NCBI GenBank assembly: GCA_000310025.1
Contig: FN649727.1
Coordinates: 2,756,391-2,819,474, forward strand
Origin: Ectocarpus siliculosus
Taxonomy: Eukaryota > Sar > Phaeophyceae > Ectocarpales > Ectocarpaceae
Direction: 5' to 3'
Length of the DNA stretch: 63,084 nucleotides
Made by a program: the position numbers and the translations under genes
Shown: positions 35,001-46,781 of the stretch, piece by piece
Layout: every line of letters starts with the position of its first letter
Position numbering within the stretch: position 1 is the stretch's first letter
The notes under the pieces: generated by a model
Databases searched by the model: none
What the model was told of the DNA's origin: nothing
The model's input: the letters and a program-made list of their open reading frames with translations, nothing else

Positions 35001-35772
35001 GGACAGGGAAACGGGAGAGTTCAGGGGATTCGGACACGTGGAGTTCTACGATGGAGAGCACGTCGATGCCGCCATGAAGCTCGCCAACAGCGACGTCATG
35101 GGCCGACCTATTCGCGTAAGTGTTGCTGTGGGGAGCTGCGAGTGTCTTTTGGGTTATTTATGTTTTCACACGCTTGGTTGGTGGTCGTTTTTGTTTGCAT
35201 GCGGTGGGAAAGCTCGCGTAAGTGTTGCTGTGGGGAGCTGCGAGTGTCTTTTGGGTTATTTATGTTTTCACACGCTTGGTTGGTGGTCGTTTTTGTTTGC
35301 ATGCGGTGGGAAAGCTCGCGGTTCGTCATGTGTCTGAATGTACACGCGTTTCTCGATCACCCATGATTATTGAGGCGATTTCTCGTAGAGTGCATTGGTT
35401 GTTGTCCTCACACGGTTGTGTTAATAGTTACCCCTGCTTGTTTGGCTCTGAAAAAGCTGTGTGGAGTGCGATTTTTTTTATCTCTTGGTCTATTCCCGGC
35501 TTCCTCTCGAAAACCACACCGCAAAACCTCTCCTTCCGTTTTTCCCTCATGTGTCTCAGGTTGACTACGCTGCACCCCGGGCACCCCGCGACGACTCGTT
35601 CGGTGGGGGCGGCCGTGGCGGTGGAAGGGGCGGTGGCAGGGGCGGCGGGCGCGGGGGAGGACGGGGCGGGGGAAGGGGTGGTGGTAGGGGTGGGGGCGGA
35701 GGCGGGGGTTTCAACGCCCGCGCGAAGCAGGGCATCCAGTCCTTCCAGGGCACCAAGAAGTCGTTTGATTAA
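29089..35772 (+). CDS. Nucleolin-like protein: acidic/basic repeats, two RRMs, RGG tail
   Basis: Nucleolar RNA-binding protein for rRNA transcription and pre-rRNA processing (family knowledge: nucleolin, yeast Nsr1, plant NUC). Eight exons: 29089-29325, 30336-30428, 31152-31370, 32062-32271, 33677-33745, 34199-34537, 34942-35115 and 35560-35772 (TAA). They total 1554 nt, 517 aa, and every exon is a multiple of three with phase-0 introns. Residues 1-276 alternate Lys/Ala-rich blocks (KPKA) with Ser/Asp/Glu tracts such as SSDDDSSDDSEDSDDDEED, likely CK2 targets; exon 5 carries a KKRK nuclear signal. RRM1 has RNP2 IYLRGL (284-289) and RNP1 SGTAYVTF (322-329). RRM2 has RNP2 VFIGNL (378-383) and RNP1 FRGFGHVEF (416-424). 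Residues about 465-495 are GGGRGGGRGG repeats, a typical RGG box. ATG context and a basic N-terminus (MGKNKVSKKSSDKVAKKDKK) support the start. Confidence 0.95.
32556..32638 (+). repeat. 83-bp intronic duplication, copy 1
   Basis: Identical by eye over 83 bases (TCCCCTGATTACAAATCTAT to ...ATGAGGACC) to 33308-33390. Both copies lie in intron 4 of the nucleolin gene, about 750 bp apart, in the same orientation. Confidence 0.9.
33308..33390 (+). repeat. 83-bp intronic duplication, copy 2
   Basis: Second copy of the 83-bp block at 32556-32638. Short matching motifs on either side (GGCG before, C-rich after) suggest a recent duplicative event. Confidence 0.9.
33766..33954 (+). repeat. Tandem repeat, two units of about 95 bp
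   Basis: Two adjacent diverged units in intron 5 of the nucleolin gene, each with CAGCATGCCT-like starts (GAGCATGCC / CAGCATGCC), a shared GTCGACTGGAGTTCCTCTCA core, and a GCGCTTGAT(G/A)CGCAGT end. Confidence 0.85.
35116..35319 (+). repeat. 102-bp tandem duplication that includes the 5' splice site of nucleolin intron 7
   Basis: Two exact-looking 102-bp units, 35116-35217 and 35218-35319. The first starts with the used donor GTAAGTGTTGCTG directly after exon 7 (…CGC); the second starts with the same GTAAGT. The unit is a multiple of three and has no stop in the exon 7 frame. Confidence 0.92.
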
Positions 35773-38257
35773 TTAAGGCGTTCGTTAGGATTGCGCAAGC
35801 TTCATCGATTCCAAGGACCGGTGCTGCCAGGAGGGATGATTCGAATAAGAGCTTCAAGAGGGTTAATTCGTGCGTGGGTGTTTTGACGTATGTAGTTTTA
35901 CGGAGTTGAATGTAGCAGTCTTTTTTGTTGGAGTAGTTAAGTTTGTCGTCTTCAAAACGATATTGTTGTGTGTGGTGTGTTAGGTTTTTGTCTTTGCTAT
36001 ATCGTGTTTGCTGCGATGACCGCTTGGTGTTGCACAGCTGATGAGGTCTTGCACCCCCACCCAGCAAAAGACTTTCTTCCTGTTCATCATGAAGCGGTTT
36101 GTAGGTCGTAAGTTGAACTATCGGAGCGGCATTCCGCAATGCTCGTACGTATCTGAGGTAAGGCAGTTGAGGGTGCAAAGAACCTGGAGCTGAGTGTTGA
36201 GAATGTCTTTGTGTTTCCTGTACTCCGCGACAAGACTCTGTTTCTGTCGTTGTGGCCCACATGGAACACCCGGGTTGAACACGTCGTGTGGATGTATCTT
36301 ATCCACCAACGTTTTTGCTCAATGGGTGTGAGGGGGGTCCTGTGTGTACCTGTCTGGCACCACCGTTTATTTGCTCTTTTTTGGTGACCTGTCCCGCGAC
36401 CCGACCCTTTGGGAAATTTCGGCTGATGAGGAAGGAAGCAACTCCGTCGTGATGACGATGAGAGAGACCCGATTTGTGAGATTTCCAGGCTTCTTAGGGG
36501 GCGGGGGGTTCAGGGACACACGACGACTGACAGGAGCTGTTGGTTCACGAACGCCAACTGTTGGTTGAAATGTCGCTTCCTGGCTACCCCGTTCTCAAGT
36601 CTGTGGAAGCCCCGACCCGTGAGAGATTCCAAAACCGTGAACTGTCCCGACCCGAATAGAGAATGTCCCAGAGAAAGACCCTGAGAAGGACCCACAAATG
36701 GAATGACTGACCCGACCTGACCCGACCCGTGACCCTTGAGGCGTCCATGGTTCTCTTTTTTGAGACCCCGACCGCCGATCCGGACCCGATTCTGCGACGA
36801 TTTTGGTTTTGTTTTTTCCGTTTCGACGGATGCTTCTTCGGCCCCCCTCTGCTGGGTTTTTTGACGGAGATATTGCCTTGGATGTCCTGGTCTGTCTCAC
36901 GCGCTACTGCTGTTGCTTTGCGCGAGAGGAAAGTCGAAGCAAGGGGTGTTGTGCTACAGAGCCCGGTGTTGCGTTGTTAGTGGCAGGGGTGGCGGCAGGC
37001 AATTTTCCGCGCACGACCTCGTGGTTGAGCATGCTGACTGCAAGTACTCCTACCTATTAATAGCGGTTCTGTTGCGATATCATGTGCACACGACACGCGA
37101 GGAGAGGGGCACCAGCTAGCTCCCAGTAGGAGATTGTTGCGATGGAATTGCAGAGTAGGTTGGTTCGCTCTTTCGACCTATAACCCAGCTCCTGCACGAA
37201 CTGCCATGTTTTAGTGCCAAGAGTGGATAAGATTAGTTAGGGTGTCTTGGTTGATGTGCACAGCCTAAAGGGGTCTGGAAATTGGCCGTCAGGCTGTCGG
37301 GACGGTGGTCGTTGCAATGGTGAAATTTGTGTCGTCTCGGCACGCTTAGAAGTAAATTGTCCCTGTTGCAGCGATCCGGTGTGGTGAGGTTGAGGCCTAA
37401 AGTACGAACGAACTGGTGGAAAATTGTTGTAGATGTTCAGAAGCACCTCCGACGATTTTGGAAAGGTCCTTTTTTCGTTCGTGTTTTTGCCGAGTGCAGT
37501 GCGAAACCAGTTTAGGTCAAATTGACTTTCATCAAACAAATTGCTCTCGTCCAACGAGTTCCTGGAATGAAGACGCTGTTGTTGTCGTTGTGGTGTACCT
37601 GTTTGTGCTGAAAATTGTCCTCCGTTTCTGGTAGTGAATTGAAGCGGTGATGCCTTTCCCTTGATCCGGCGGGAGCCAATGGGTTGATGGAGGTGTTTGT
37701 TGTCGTAACGTAGCGGACACGAAAGCCATAATTCACGGTAGTAAAAATACCAGCGCGGGCAACGCAAAGAACTGCCATACAACGAATCGAGGCAAAGGAC
37801 CACCGGAGGCTTCGTTCACCGAATTCACCACTTGCTCGCATTCTGAATCATACTCATTTCGATTCCCCCACTCTTGTTCCTCGCGGAACCTGGGTTGAAT
37901 GCCCATGATCCCGAGCTACTACTTCCCTACCGTCAAAATATTGCGGCGTCTCGAGTATGGGGCGGTTCCGCCTTGTTCGTGTAGCAGGTACTACAGTAGT
38001 AGCGGAGAAGAAAGAACGGAGACTACTTTTTTTGTGTCGACACCCGCTCGCTGGATGGAACGAAACCCACGAGTAGAGGAGACAGCAAAGAAACCTCGTT
38101 GAAACCAATGTATACCACCACTATGGAGAGTAGCAACACGAGTTTTCCCTCAAAGCCTCTACGGGAGGTCGACTACACATACATGTAGAACACGACGACA
38201 CCAAACAAATTCAGACCTTGCCCGGGGATATCCACCCCCCAAATAATTCCATGACGA
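35773..38257. other. Intergenic region between convergent genes
   Basis: 2.5 kb between the nucleolin stop and the stop of the minus-strand 7TM-RGS gene. From about 36385 to 36790 the DNA is enriched in decayed GACCCGACC-type repeats. On the minus strand, 37803-37237 is open for 188 codons with a Gln/Asn/Ser/Pro-rich composition (LDESNLFDESQFDLNWFRTA), and a neighbouring frame at about 37860-37735 also looks protein-like (YDSECEQVVNSVNEA, then PLPRFVVWQFFALPALVFLL). The two are in different frames, so this may be a decayed transposon or gene remnant. I do not call a gene. Confidence 0.35.
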
Positions 38258-41200
38258 TCATTCGCGGATGGCGCCTGTGATCTGTTTAAACTGATTGGTG
38301 TCTCGGAACCTGTTGTAAAGGTTTTCTTTCAGCATCTTCCCGACTTCTCGAGCAGCGTCATCCAGAATGTCAGCTACATCGCCCTGCGAGAAGAAAGCGT
38401 GAGTGAGTGCGGGTGAAACGCAGGTAGGAGGATCCTTCACGCAGCGGGACAATGATCGCTGCGGAGGTGAAACGGGCCGACAGAGTGGGAAATAAGCACG
38501 AGGAGGTCCCTTTCGAGGAGCCCACCCCCTCTGTCTCGAAATTGATTGATTGGCAAGCAACGGAGCAGCTTACCTCAGCCAAGCGTGCAAAAAACAAAAA
38601 ACTCCTCGAAAGGACATAGATAGATAGATAGATAGTTATTATTTTGGTAAGAAGGTGCTGTAGGCTCGTTTTGTCATGATAACGGATGGTGCGTGATGAT
38701 GACGACGGTGTTGTCATGAAAAAAAAGCGATGAGCAAGGGCGGTCACAGCGGTATAGCCTACGCACCCGATGTAGAGAGCACAGACGATATGAAGACTCG
38801 CACACACATGTAACAAATAAATCCCTGTGTGCACAAAAAAAGTGTTGTAACTGGATGAACATGACGGATTATGCCCCGAACCCCTCTCTCACTAACACGC
38901 CAAGTAAATGGACGCACATCCAGCCCATGCCTGCCTCGAGAAGGCCGTCCAAAGTGAATGCTGTACAATGGACGGAGCTTCAATTTGATGGCAGATTGGC
39001 AACCTTACGCACAAACAGATCGAGATCGGAGAAAATTGAGTCGGCAGCACCCTGCCTCGTCTTTCGAGGCTGAGACGGTCGAACACCAACACACACCCCA
39101 ACGGTAACAACTCCGGACACCCTTAAAATCAAGCTGAATCTTGCGGAGAGCGTGGAGATTTCTAGCGCCTCCGAGATTCGGCAAGAACAAAGTACGTGGT
39201 TCATGAACGGCATTAGACACCACATGGTACCTTATGGAACGGTGACACCTAACTAACTAACTAAAGACCGGACGGAGTGGATTGACCTCTTAGAGGAATG
39301 AATGTGTTACAGGGAAATATTTTGATGTAGATGCGAGGAGTAGGGGGAGATGCGAAGTGATGCGAGGTGATCAGTAGCAGAGCGCCATACGCTAATAAAC
39401 AAGAAAAAATGAGTGCCCCCGCCGAAGGCATGATGCCCTTGACGAAAGGCTGACTGTAGGCTGAAGAAGAAGTGTTCAATGAGTGGGGCCATCAAGGGGC
39501 TGTCTCCAAAGGAGCTGCTTGGTCATCTTCTTGACTTGCTTCGACCCAACCAGCCATCCATTCAATCGAAGGAAAACTGTTCCTATATCTATCGTATTTA
39601 TTAATCAATCGTTGGTTGTTAGCGCAGTATTTGTGCTCAGTTTCGAACCTCATATCGTTCATTGTCGCGAAAGTAGGCGGTAGGGTCCATTGACGTTAAT
39701 ACAGATGAAGAAAGCTTTGAGGTACGTGTAGCACGTTCGGTGACGCGTAGTACAGACCTCATCTACGGCCAGAGTTCGCGTACACCTATCATCTATGAAC
39801 TTAACGAAACTACCACCGACCCATGGAAGTACCTGAGGGAGTTGTTTGAAGGTTTCCCTGGTGGTCTTTACTAGAATATTGCTCTTGGTCTTGCTGTCGA
39901 TGTTGACCTCAAACGGAGACCCGCTCTGGACGTACTTATGGACGATATCCGTCAACAGTGCGAAATTGTCGTCATCATTGGCGGTCGATGCATGAACGGA
40001 ATCCCTGAATCCAACAACCGCCTTCAAGAACATGAGTGACTGTACGATGACATCACATCGCATCGTCGCGGTGACAGATCATCGGTCGCGAAAAGTTGGG
40101 GAGAGGGAGGGGCGTTGGGAGAGCAAAAATGAGAGGGGGGTGGGGATCCACAAAAACCTAAACGAACGTTGAATATGATGGCTTGTCGTCTTCCTCATGT
40201 GACAAGCAGATAGTAGAACGAAATGCCTACAATAGCTAGGTCGTAAATGGTACGGTACGGAGGCCACACACAGGGGGGGGGTGTTCTCATAGTAGTCGTC
40301 GTACATGCCGTAGTCGTTAGACCATTGACCTCGCATCCCTACAAAGCCGGGACGGAGCACGCCGGGTTCTCACCGGACCAGGCTCTCACATCACCAAGCT
40401 CGAAGCGCCGTGAGGTATTCGGCGAGTCGCATGAAGGTTGCGCTGCATCCTGCTAAGGGTGTTCGGCATCTTGTGCTTACTTCCTTGCGTACGGATGACA
40501 GCTGCTGCGTATGACTTGATTTGTTTTCTGGTGCTTTCACTTCCAGAGACAGTTAAAAGCATTGTGTAACTGCCTCGAGGGTGCTTGACCATTTTAACAC
40601 AACGTGGTGCGATCATCCCCCTTGCGCGGAGTGAGGATTCTCGACCCCGCACAACATAATCTACTCGACCACCATACACGTATGGTTACCGCAAAATAAA
40701 AAACAGAGGCCACAAAAATAAAAAGCGGTAATAACCTGGTTGCCGAGTTCACGAAGTGATCGGCTTGTTTTACAACGTCGTTGCCAAGCGACGAAAACCC
40801 AATCCCGATGGCAAACACCGGGGGGGGGGGGGGGGGCACACACAGGGGGTCCTATCACCCTTTCACCGTGTATTGTTATATCTTTGTTTCGTGTTTCATC
40901 CCGGACCTGCGTGTACCTTAACATGCGGACTTCGTTGTGTGACAAAACTCACTCTCCGAACTGACAAAGAAGATGGAAGTTTTTTGGATCCACCATCATC
41001 GTATGTAGAAATTGGTTGTACCAACGTACCAACCCGAGTCACATGGTGAAGAACCTGGTTATACCTCGATGCAGAGCGCCTTCTGACAAAATTCTTCAAA
41101 CGCCTTCAGCAGCGGGGTAAAGTATAGAATTTGCTCCAAAGCATCATCCAACTTGGCGCTGCAGTTGAAGTCACCCAATGAGGCGCCTCTTGAAAGGGCC

Positions 41201-44200
41201 CTGCGTCCCACCGCATCGACCGCGACGATGCTGGCGTCTTCTCTCCACGGGATGTACGGTAAGAGTGACGCAATGATACCTCCGTTGCTGTGGTTGTTTC
41301 GCCTCCTTCGTAGTAGTATTGATGTCCTTATCGGCTGGATATTGCTGCGTTTGACATGGAACATGGATTTTTGTTTAGCAGGCAGCCTCGGACTGCCTTC
41401 TTGTCTGTTTGCTCCTCAATGTGGAGATTCCGTCGTAGCAATGGTACCGGCTTCTTCTCTCAAGCTTGTTCAGTGCCTGTAAACACGGCCACGCACTTCT
41501 GTGCTAGACATGTACTTCACGCTGGCATACCAGCCATGATACACTAAACAAAATGTTACGAAATACAATTTATCATCTATGGCGGCCATGGCCACACCGA
41601 ATCTCTTGGATGAAGGAAACCTTACCGCAACATAGAATTGCCATCACTGCACTGTAGTAATGTAGGATGCACCAGGTGAGAATCTGTCGCCAAATATCAA
41701 GGTGAGGGTAATATGCACGGCATCGTCGCACCACCACAGCTAGGAACGACAACCTTTTTGGAATGACACCCCCCCCCCGAAACCTGTTTGCCATCGGGGT
41801 TGGGTTTTTGTCGCATGGCAACGACGTTGTAAAACAAGCCGCCCCCCCCCCCGGGGTTTGCCCTCGGGGTTGGGTTTTCGTCGCTTGGCAACGACCTTGT
41901 AAAACAAACCCCCCCCTCGGTGTTTGCCATCGGGATTGGGTTTTCGTCGCTTGGCAACGACGTTGTAAAACAAGCCGATCACTTCGTGAACTCGGCAACC
42001 AGGTTATTACCGCTTTTTATTTTTGTGGCCTCTGTTTTTTATTTTGCGGTAACCATACCTGTAAGGTGGTCGAGTAAAATATGTTGTGCGGGGTCGAGAA
42101 TCCTCACTCCGCGCAAGGGGGATGATCGCACCACGTTGTGTTAAAATGGTCAAGCACCCTCCAGGCAGTTACACAATGCTTTTAACTGTCTCTGGAAGTG
42201 AAAGCACCAGAAAATAAATTAAGTCATACGTATCTGTCATCCGTACGCAAGGAAGTAAGCACCAAATGCCGAACACCCTTAGCAGGATGCAGCGCAACCT
42301 TCATGCGANNNNNNNNNNNNNNNNNNNNNNNNNNNNNNNNNNNNNNNNNNNNNNNNNNNNNNNNNNNNNNNNNNNNNNNNNNNNNNNNNNNNNNNNNNNN
42401 NNNNNNNNCCCGGTTTTGTGGGGATGGGGGGTAAAGGTTTAAAGGATTCGGGCAGCCAGGATTAGGGGTACCCCCCCCCCCCCCCCCCGAAACCTGCACA
42501 ATGTACAACACACGTCGCTTTCTATACGTACGTAAAATGATGGATTGCTCCTCTACATGCAATACGCGTGTCGATGTAGAAGACGGCGTTCTTGCAGGCA
42601 TGGTAAACTCCACACACGTATGCCTCGTCAGCCGGCGTGCATGCATTGCGAGATGATTGTAGGAGAGTTTGCACGTCTTCCCTATTACTAATGAAACCCG
42701 ATAGGTCCTCTCTCTGTGTTCGACTTCCTACGCCATACAGTGTTTTTGGACCAAAACCGGTAGTGAATCACGGCAAGATAGTCTGAGGTCCTACTCGTAC
42801 GACCCTGCTCGTATTGTCCATGTACCCCCACGTTCGTTTGGGGTCAAGCCTACGTGAAGCCGAGGAAGAAAAAGTGGAAAAAAAAGTGACGGCTGTTCAA
42901 TACTCACGTGGTCCACACGGCAGCATGGAATCTGGTCACAGTCAGCAGAACATAGTAGTACGATTGGGCCTTGATCGGGATCCATCCTACGAACAATGAC
43001 ATCGCTGTCGGTTTGTTCGTTTTGGAGAACGGCGGGGGTTCGACGAACGTAGCATAGGCACGACGGCATTGTTATCATGAATTAAATCGTCGCCGGAGGC
43101 GCACATGGCGCCCCAAGCCAGCAGTAAAGCGACAAGTACATCTGTTTTCCAGTCGTCACTAACGTGCACTCACGCATGCCCGCACAGGTTGCAGAATCTG
43201 TTTCCAAACAACGAGCATTTGGCTGCTTATCTTCACATTGTACATTGTGAAGCACCTCTCCCTTGACAACCACTCCTTTCGTATTGCCAGGTGGTTCAAC
43301 AAACGGTGGCACGCGCTGGATTGATCTTTGCTTACGAACCCCCACTCGCAAGATACATAGCCAACCCGAGACACCTCGACCGACTGTTCTTAGGACTGTT
43401 GTTCTGACGACAAGAAGCGGATAAAGATTGTCTGCGCAAGGAGGTTTCCAGATTCTTAGCAGGAAGATTCCCAACCCTATAAACGGACTTGCTTACCCAG
43501 GGCGAGCAAGACGAGAGTCCCAACTCTTCGTATCTCCAAGGACACGTCAAACATGTCCTCGATCAGCCGCAGCTTGCCAAACAGCGCGAAGGTTGCGCCC
43601 ACGGTGAAGAACAAGTCGAGCACAAGCCCCCCCATCATGACGTACGCGACCCTGTGAAGGTAAACGGTTGTCAAGATGTTGTGCAGGAGAAGAACCGGAT
43701 TGTTTGTTGTCAAGCCTCGCGTTTGGTCGGCGTGTTCGAGCGGTTCGAGCGAGCATACACACGGTTTGGAGTACTCACAGTACGAGAACGACTCTATTCT
43801 ACTGCATAGGTATGATGCAGTACTGATGTGAAGGCGTTGCCAAGTCTGTAACCATCAGGTGAAGATAGATTGGGCGTCTGTGTGTGGGTAGTAAAACCAC
43901 TTTTTGTGTGTCTGCCTACCTGACCTCGCATCATAGGCCAGCTAATCTGTACCTACAGCTGAGAGGATCGTTGCAGTGACTCTGCAGTGACAGTGCTGTT
44001 TGCCTCAACAGGTTGGGTTTGCCTCCATAGGTTTTAAGCCTCAATTCAACACAGGCCGTCCACTTGTTACGAGAGGGGGCAGATAACTCACATGGTGTCA
44101 CACGATGCAAGGCCTCCCGGTGAGCATTCGTTCGCTATTGAGACAATGCATCAACAACATTGAGTTCCAAGGGGGAAGGACTTTGCACACCGAGGTTCGG

Positions 44201-46781
44201 CCTACGAGGAGTTTGAGAACGAAGCACGACAACAACAGTGGGAGACACTTTTTCTGGAAAGATGCGTGGAAGCCATCAAGATAGAGAAGCATGTTCCTCG
44301 TTCGCACAGGCATGCAACGAAGAAGTATCCGGAGACCTGGCGGACAACGGACAAAAATCCTCTGGTCCGACGGTTGCTACAAAGAACGGTCCACCGAATG
44401 CTGCGAGCACTACATGTAGGATGGGTCTTGGAAACGAAGTGTGCCCACGACGGCACCCTCTCATCTTCCACCTTCCTTCAGCCTATCAATCTGATTCAAG
44501 TACGTTCAGCCACGCTTGGCTTTCCTCGCCATATTTCAAGGAGAAAACGACGTTCCGCTGGCGGACGGTTGAAGCACCTATTCACGGGACTCTGACTCGG
44601 TGATGCCTCAGGTTCGCACAGGCGTGAAATCCGTGTTTCCTTTCTCGATTCTCGGCGACAGAGAACGCATCATGTAAGTAGAACTGCAGCTAAGCAGTTA
44701 CGCCCTTTCTTTACGATGCTGTAGCCTGAAACCGACTAGGGTTGCACTAGGTAGGGAGTTAAAGCTCATGTAAACGGGGTCATGAACCTATTCGAACGCC
44801 AAAACATGGCTACCTAGATCCCATGATCTAAGAAGAAAATATTGACAACTCCGCCACCGGAATTCAGCACAATGTCACAGTAGAATTAGACTAAGGTGGT
44901 GTGGTAGGGCCGGCTACCTTTCTTTATTGCAGCCGAAATATCCAACGGCTAGGGTTCATCAGTTTTCGGGGGAAGCTCAACTATGGGGTACTAAATAATT
45001 CAGGTATCCTTTGAGGCATACCCTAGCCCTCATCGATCTACTTTGCAGTAGATCGAATCATCGCATTTACCCGAGCGCTATGCTGCTGCTACAACTAGCG
45101 TTGCATAGACTGGCCGTCTTACGTAGTAGCTAACAAGCTTGGTTGCTGTCAGCTCTTGGGATTGTTTCTCTTCTTTCACTTTTGGCCGCAATGAGAATCA
45201 CGTGTTTGGGCGGAACAACGGGGGTCCCGCCAATTATTCTGGGAACCTGTGAGGCATACCCAAGTCCACTTCCATCGACTTCGCGGTCGTCGGAGTCCTC
45301 GTATTCTCGTGTTTGCCGAGCGTTAAGCCGCCGATACAAATAGCACTGAAAGCGTGACGTAGGAAACCCCTACAATAATAGTCGAGGTCTCCCGGGTGTC
45401 ATCGTCTTGCGACCTCGTAGTGACGGAAACATCGGTCGTGGAAAACGGCAGGCTGCGTATCCCTGCGCGCTCTTGGCTGTTGATGCGAGCGAAACAAAGC
45501 GCGCGGCTGTTGCTACACCAGAACACACGCAATGTAACAATACCGAGATACCTACAAGTATCCAGTGGTCCGTTCTATTGTTGTTGAACCTCCTTCCCGC
45601 CCACCTTTGTTGCTACCCACCAACCAAGAACCAAGTTTGGTGGGTAAAAAATGAATCAAACTATTTAGTCTCAAAAGGGTTTTGAAAAATATCAACTCCC
45701 TCAGCACAGAGCACCTTCAATCGTTAAAACTGCGCAGCTGCTTCAGTTGTTGTGTCACCATCCGACCGGCAACTGCTTTGAAGTAGAAAGGTGGGGCGGG
45801 AAGAAGGTTGAATTGGGACCGAAATAGTCTAGCGTACATGATCGACAACAGACGAAGAAAAGGCAGGTATGATACGCCCCCTTTTCTCACGTTTCCAGGC
45901 CAAAGAGCAGTGCCGCGGACCAAGCGATGACCTCGACAATCCCGAAGGCAACCAGCAATATCTTGACCACGGCGAGTTCATCGTTGAAGAATCGTCCCCA
46001 GTGCGTCCGGGTAGCAGGGTTGTACATGACGAGGAGCCGGGTACCCCGGATCACGTAGGGCCCAAGGAACCCGAGCTCCATCAAGGGGACGAAGATTATC
46101 AACGAAATGAAGAGCACCAAGAGATGATCAGGGATCACGATGAGACGCGCCACCGCGAAGGCTCCAAGAGTCACACCGACGAGGCCCGATGTCATCGCCA
46201 GGAGTGGGGACCTGCCCCATAATTGATTCGATCGTGGGCAATACAGAGTGAGGACACCCGAGCCGGTAGGTAGGTAGGTCTAACGCAACAACAGCTGGTA
46301 GAGCAAAGAAAGACACGTGCTGTCAACGAAACATCCCTCGGTTCGACAAGGACACTTACCATTGACCCACTGCCGCTGTTCGTTGCCCGCGACAACGGCG
46401 CATACAGGACATACTACTATAGCGTTATAGTGTAGACTGACGCGACGCAACACGACTCCTCAGTGCAGCCACAGCAGCAGTGGGTTTTGTCACCACCGTC
46501 GACACTATTGCAGCTAACCTATCGCCAGCAATCGATGTAGGAAGATGCTATCCAACCTGTATTGGTGCGTGTGATATTCCCAGCATATCGCGAGGTTCGT
46601 ACGTATCTCAGACAGACATCGATTCGTCGATGGCCATGGTTACCCTCTCTTTGCCGTACCTCACAGAGAAGAAAAAGTCCTTCCTTAATCTCCACGTGGC
46701 GCTGATATGGCTGAGAGCCGTGAGGGTAAACCCTACCAGCATGCTCATCAGAACGACGTCGAGCGCGATGATCCCGGCCAT
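38258..46781 (-). CDS. Seven-transmembrane protein with C-terminal RGS domain
   Basis: Membrane regulator of heterotrimeric G proteins: an N-terminal 7TM unit fused to an RGS domain that accelerates GTP hydrolysis by G-alpha, as in plant RGS1. Minus-strand exons, 5' to 3': 46781-46660 (MAGIIALDVVLMSMLVGF), 46211-45891 (SPLLAMTSGLVGVTLGAFAV; LLVLFISLIIFVPLMELGF; LAVVKILLVAFGIVEVIAW), 43651-43497 (AYVMMGGLVLDLFFTVGATF), 43141-42908 (DVLVALLLAWGAMCASGD; SLFVGWIPIKAQSYYYVL), about 41287-41065 (LYFTPLLKAFEEFCQKALCI), 40039-39833 (LMFLKAVVGFRDSV; DIVHKYVQSGSPFEV) and 38383-38258 (VADILDDAAREVGKMLKENL, TGA). Phases of exons 1-4 and of the three RGS exons agree; the R|SPLL codon is split AG|G. The RGS parts give a full nine-helix domain. 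Odd points: an apparent one-base frameshift in the 43141-42908 exon, a missing or uncertain exon between 42900 and 41290 (candidate 42640-42540), and two repeat elements in its introns. A further upstream exon (47362-47210, hydrophobic) is possible. Confidence 0.85.
40250..40840 (-). mobile_element. Poly-C-bounded element, copy B (inverted)
   Basis: Reverse-orientation copy of the element at 10200-10818: hairpin arms GGTTACCGC (about 40683) and GCGGTAATAACC (about 40725), one copy of the roughly 65-bp unit ending near 40820, then a G-run. It sits in the intron between the first and second RGS exons of the 7TM-RGS gene. Confidence 0.85.
41766..42495 (+). mobile_element. Poly-C-bounded element, copy C (with gap)
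   Basis: Forward copy with three roughly 65-bp units starting at 41786, 41856 and 41922, separated by C-runs, then the hairpin (GGTTATTACCGC ... GCGGTAACC) and the same downstream sequence up to TTCATGCGA at 42308, where a 100-N gap interrupts it. Bases 42409-42495 look like a low-quality version of the element's end, finishing in poly-C. Lies in an intron of the 7TM-RGS gene. Confidence 0.85.
42309..42408. other. Assembly gap (100 N)
   Basis: Exactly 100 N inside repeat copy C; the true gap, by comparison with copies A and B, is probably of similar or smaller size. Confidence 0.99.
44164..44595 (+). CDS. Intronic open frame, hypothetical or relic
   Basis: Plus-strand frame inside the long intron (43652-45890) of the minus-strand 7TM-RGS gene. 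It has no good start and ends at TGA 44593-44595. It reads AYEEFENEARQQQWETLFLE then RCVEAIKIEKHVPRSHRHAT, a balanced, protein-like composition. It could be a fragment of a transposon ORF or chance. No family recognised. Confidence 0.18.
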   Translation, partial: VPRGKDFAHRGSAYEEFENEARQQQWETLFLERCVEAIKIEKHVPRSHRHATKKYPETWRTTDKNPLVRRLLQRTVHRMLRALHVGWVLETKCAHDGTLSSSTFLQPINLIQVRSATLGFPRHISRRKRRSAGGRLKHLFTGL

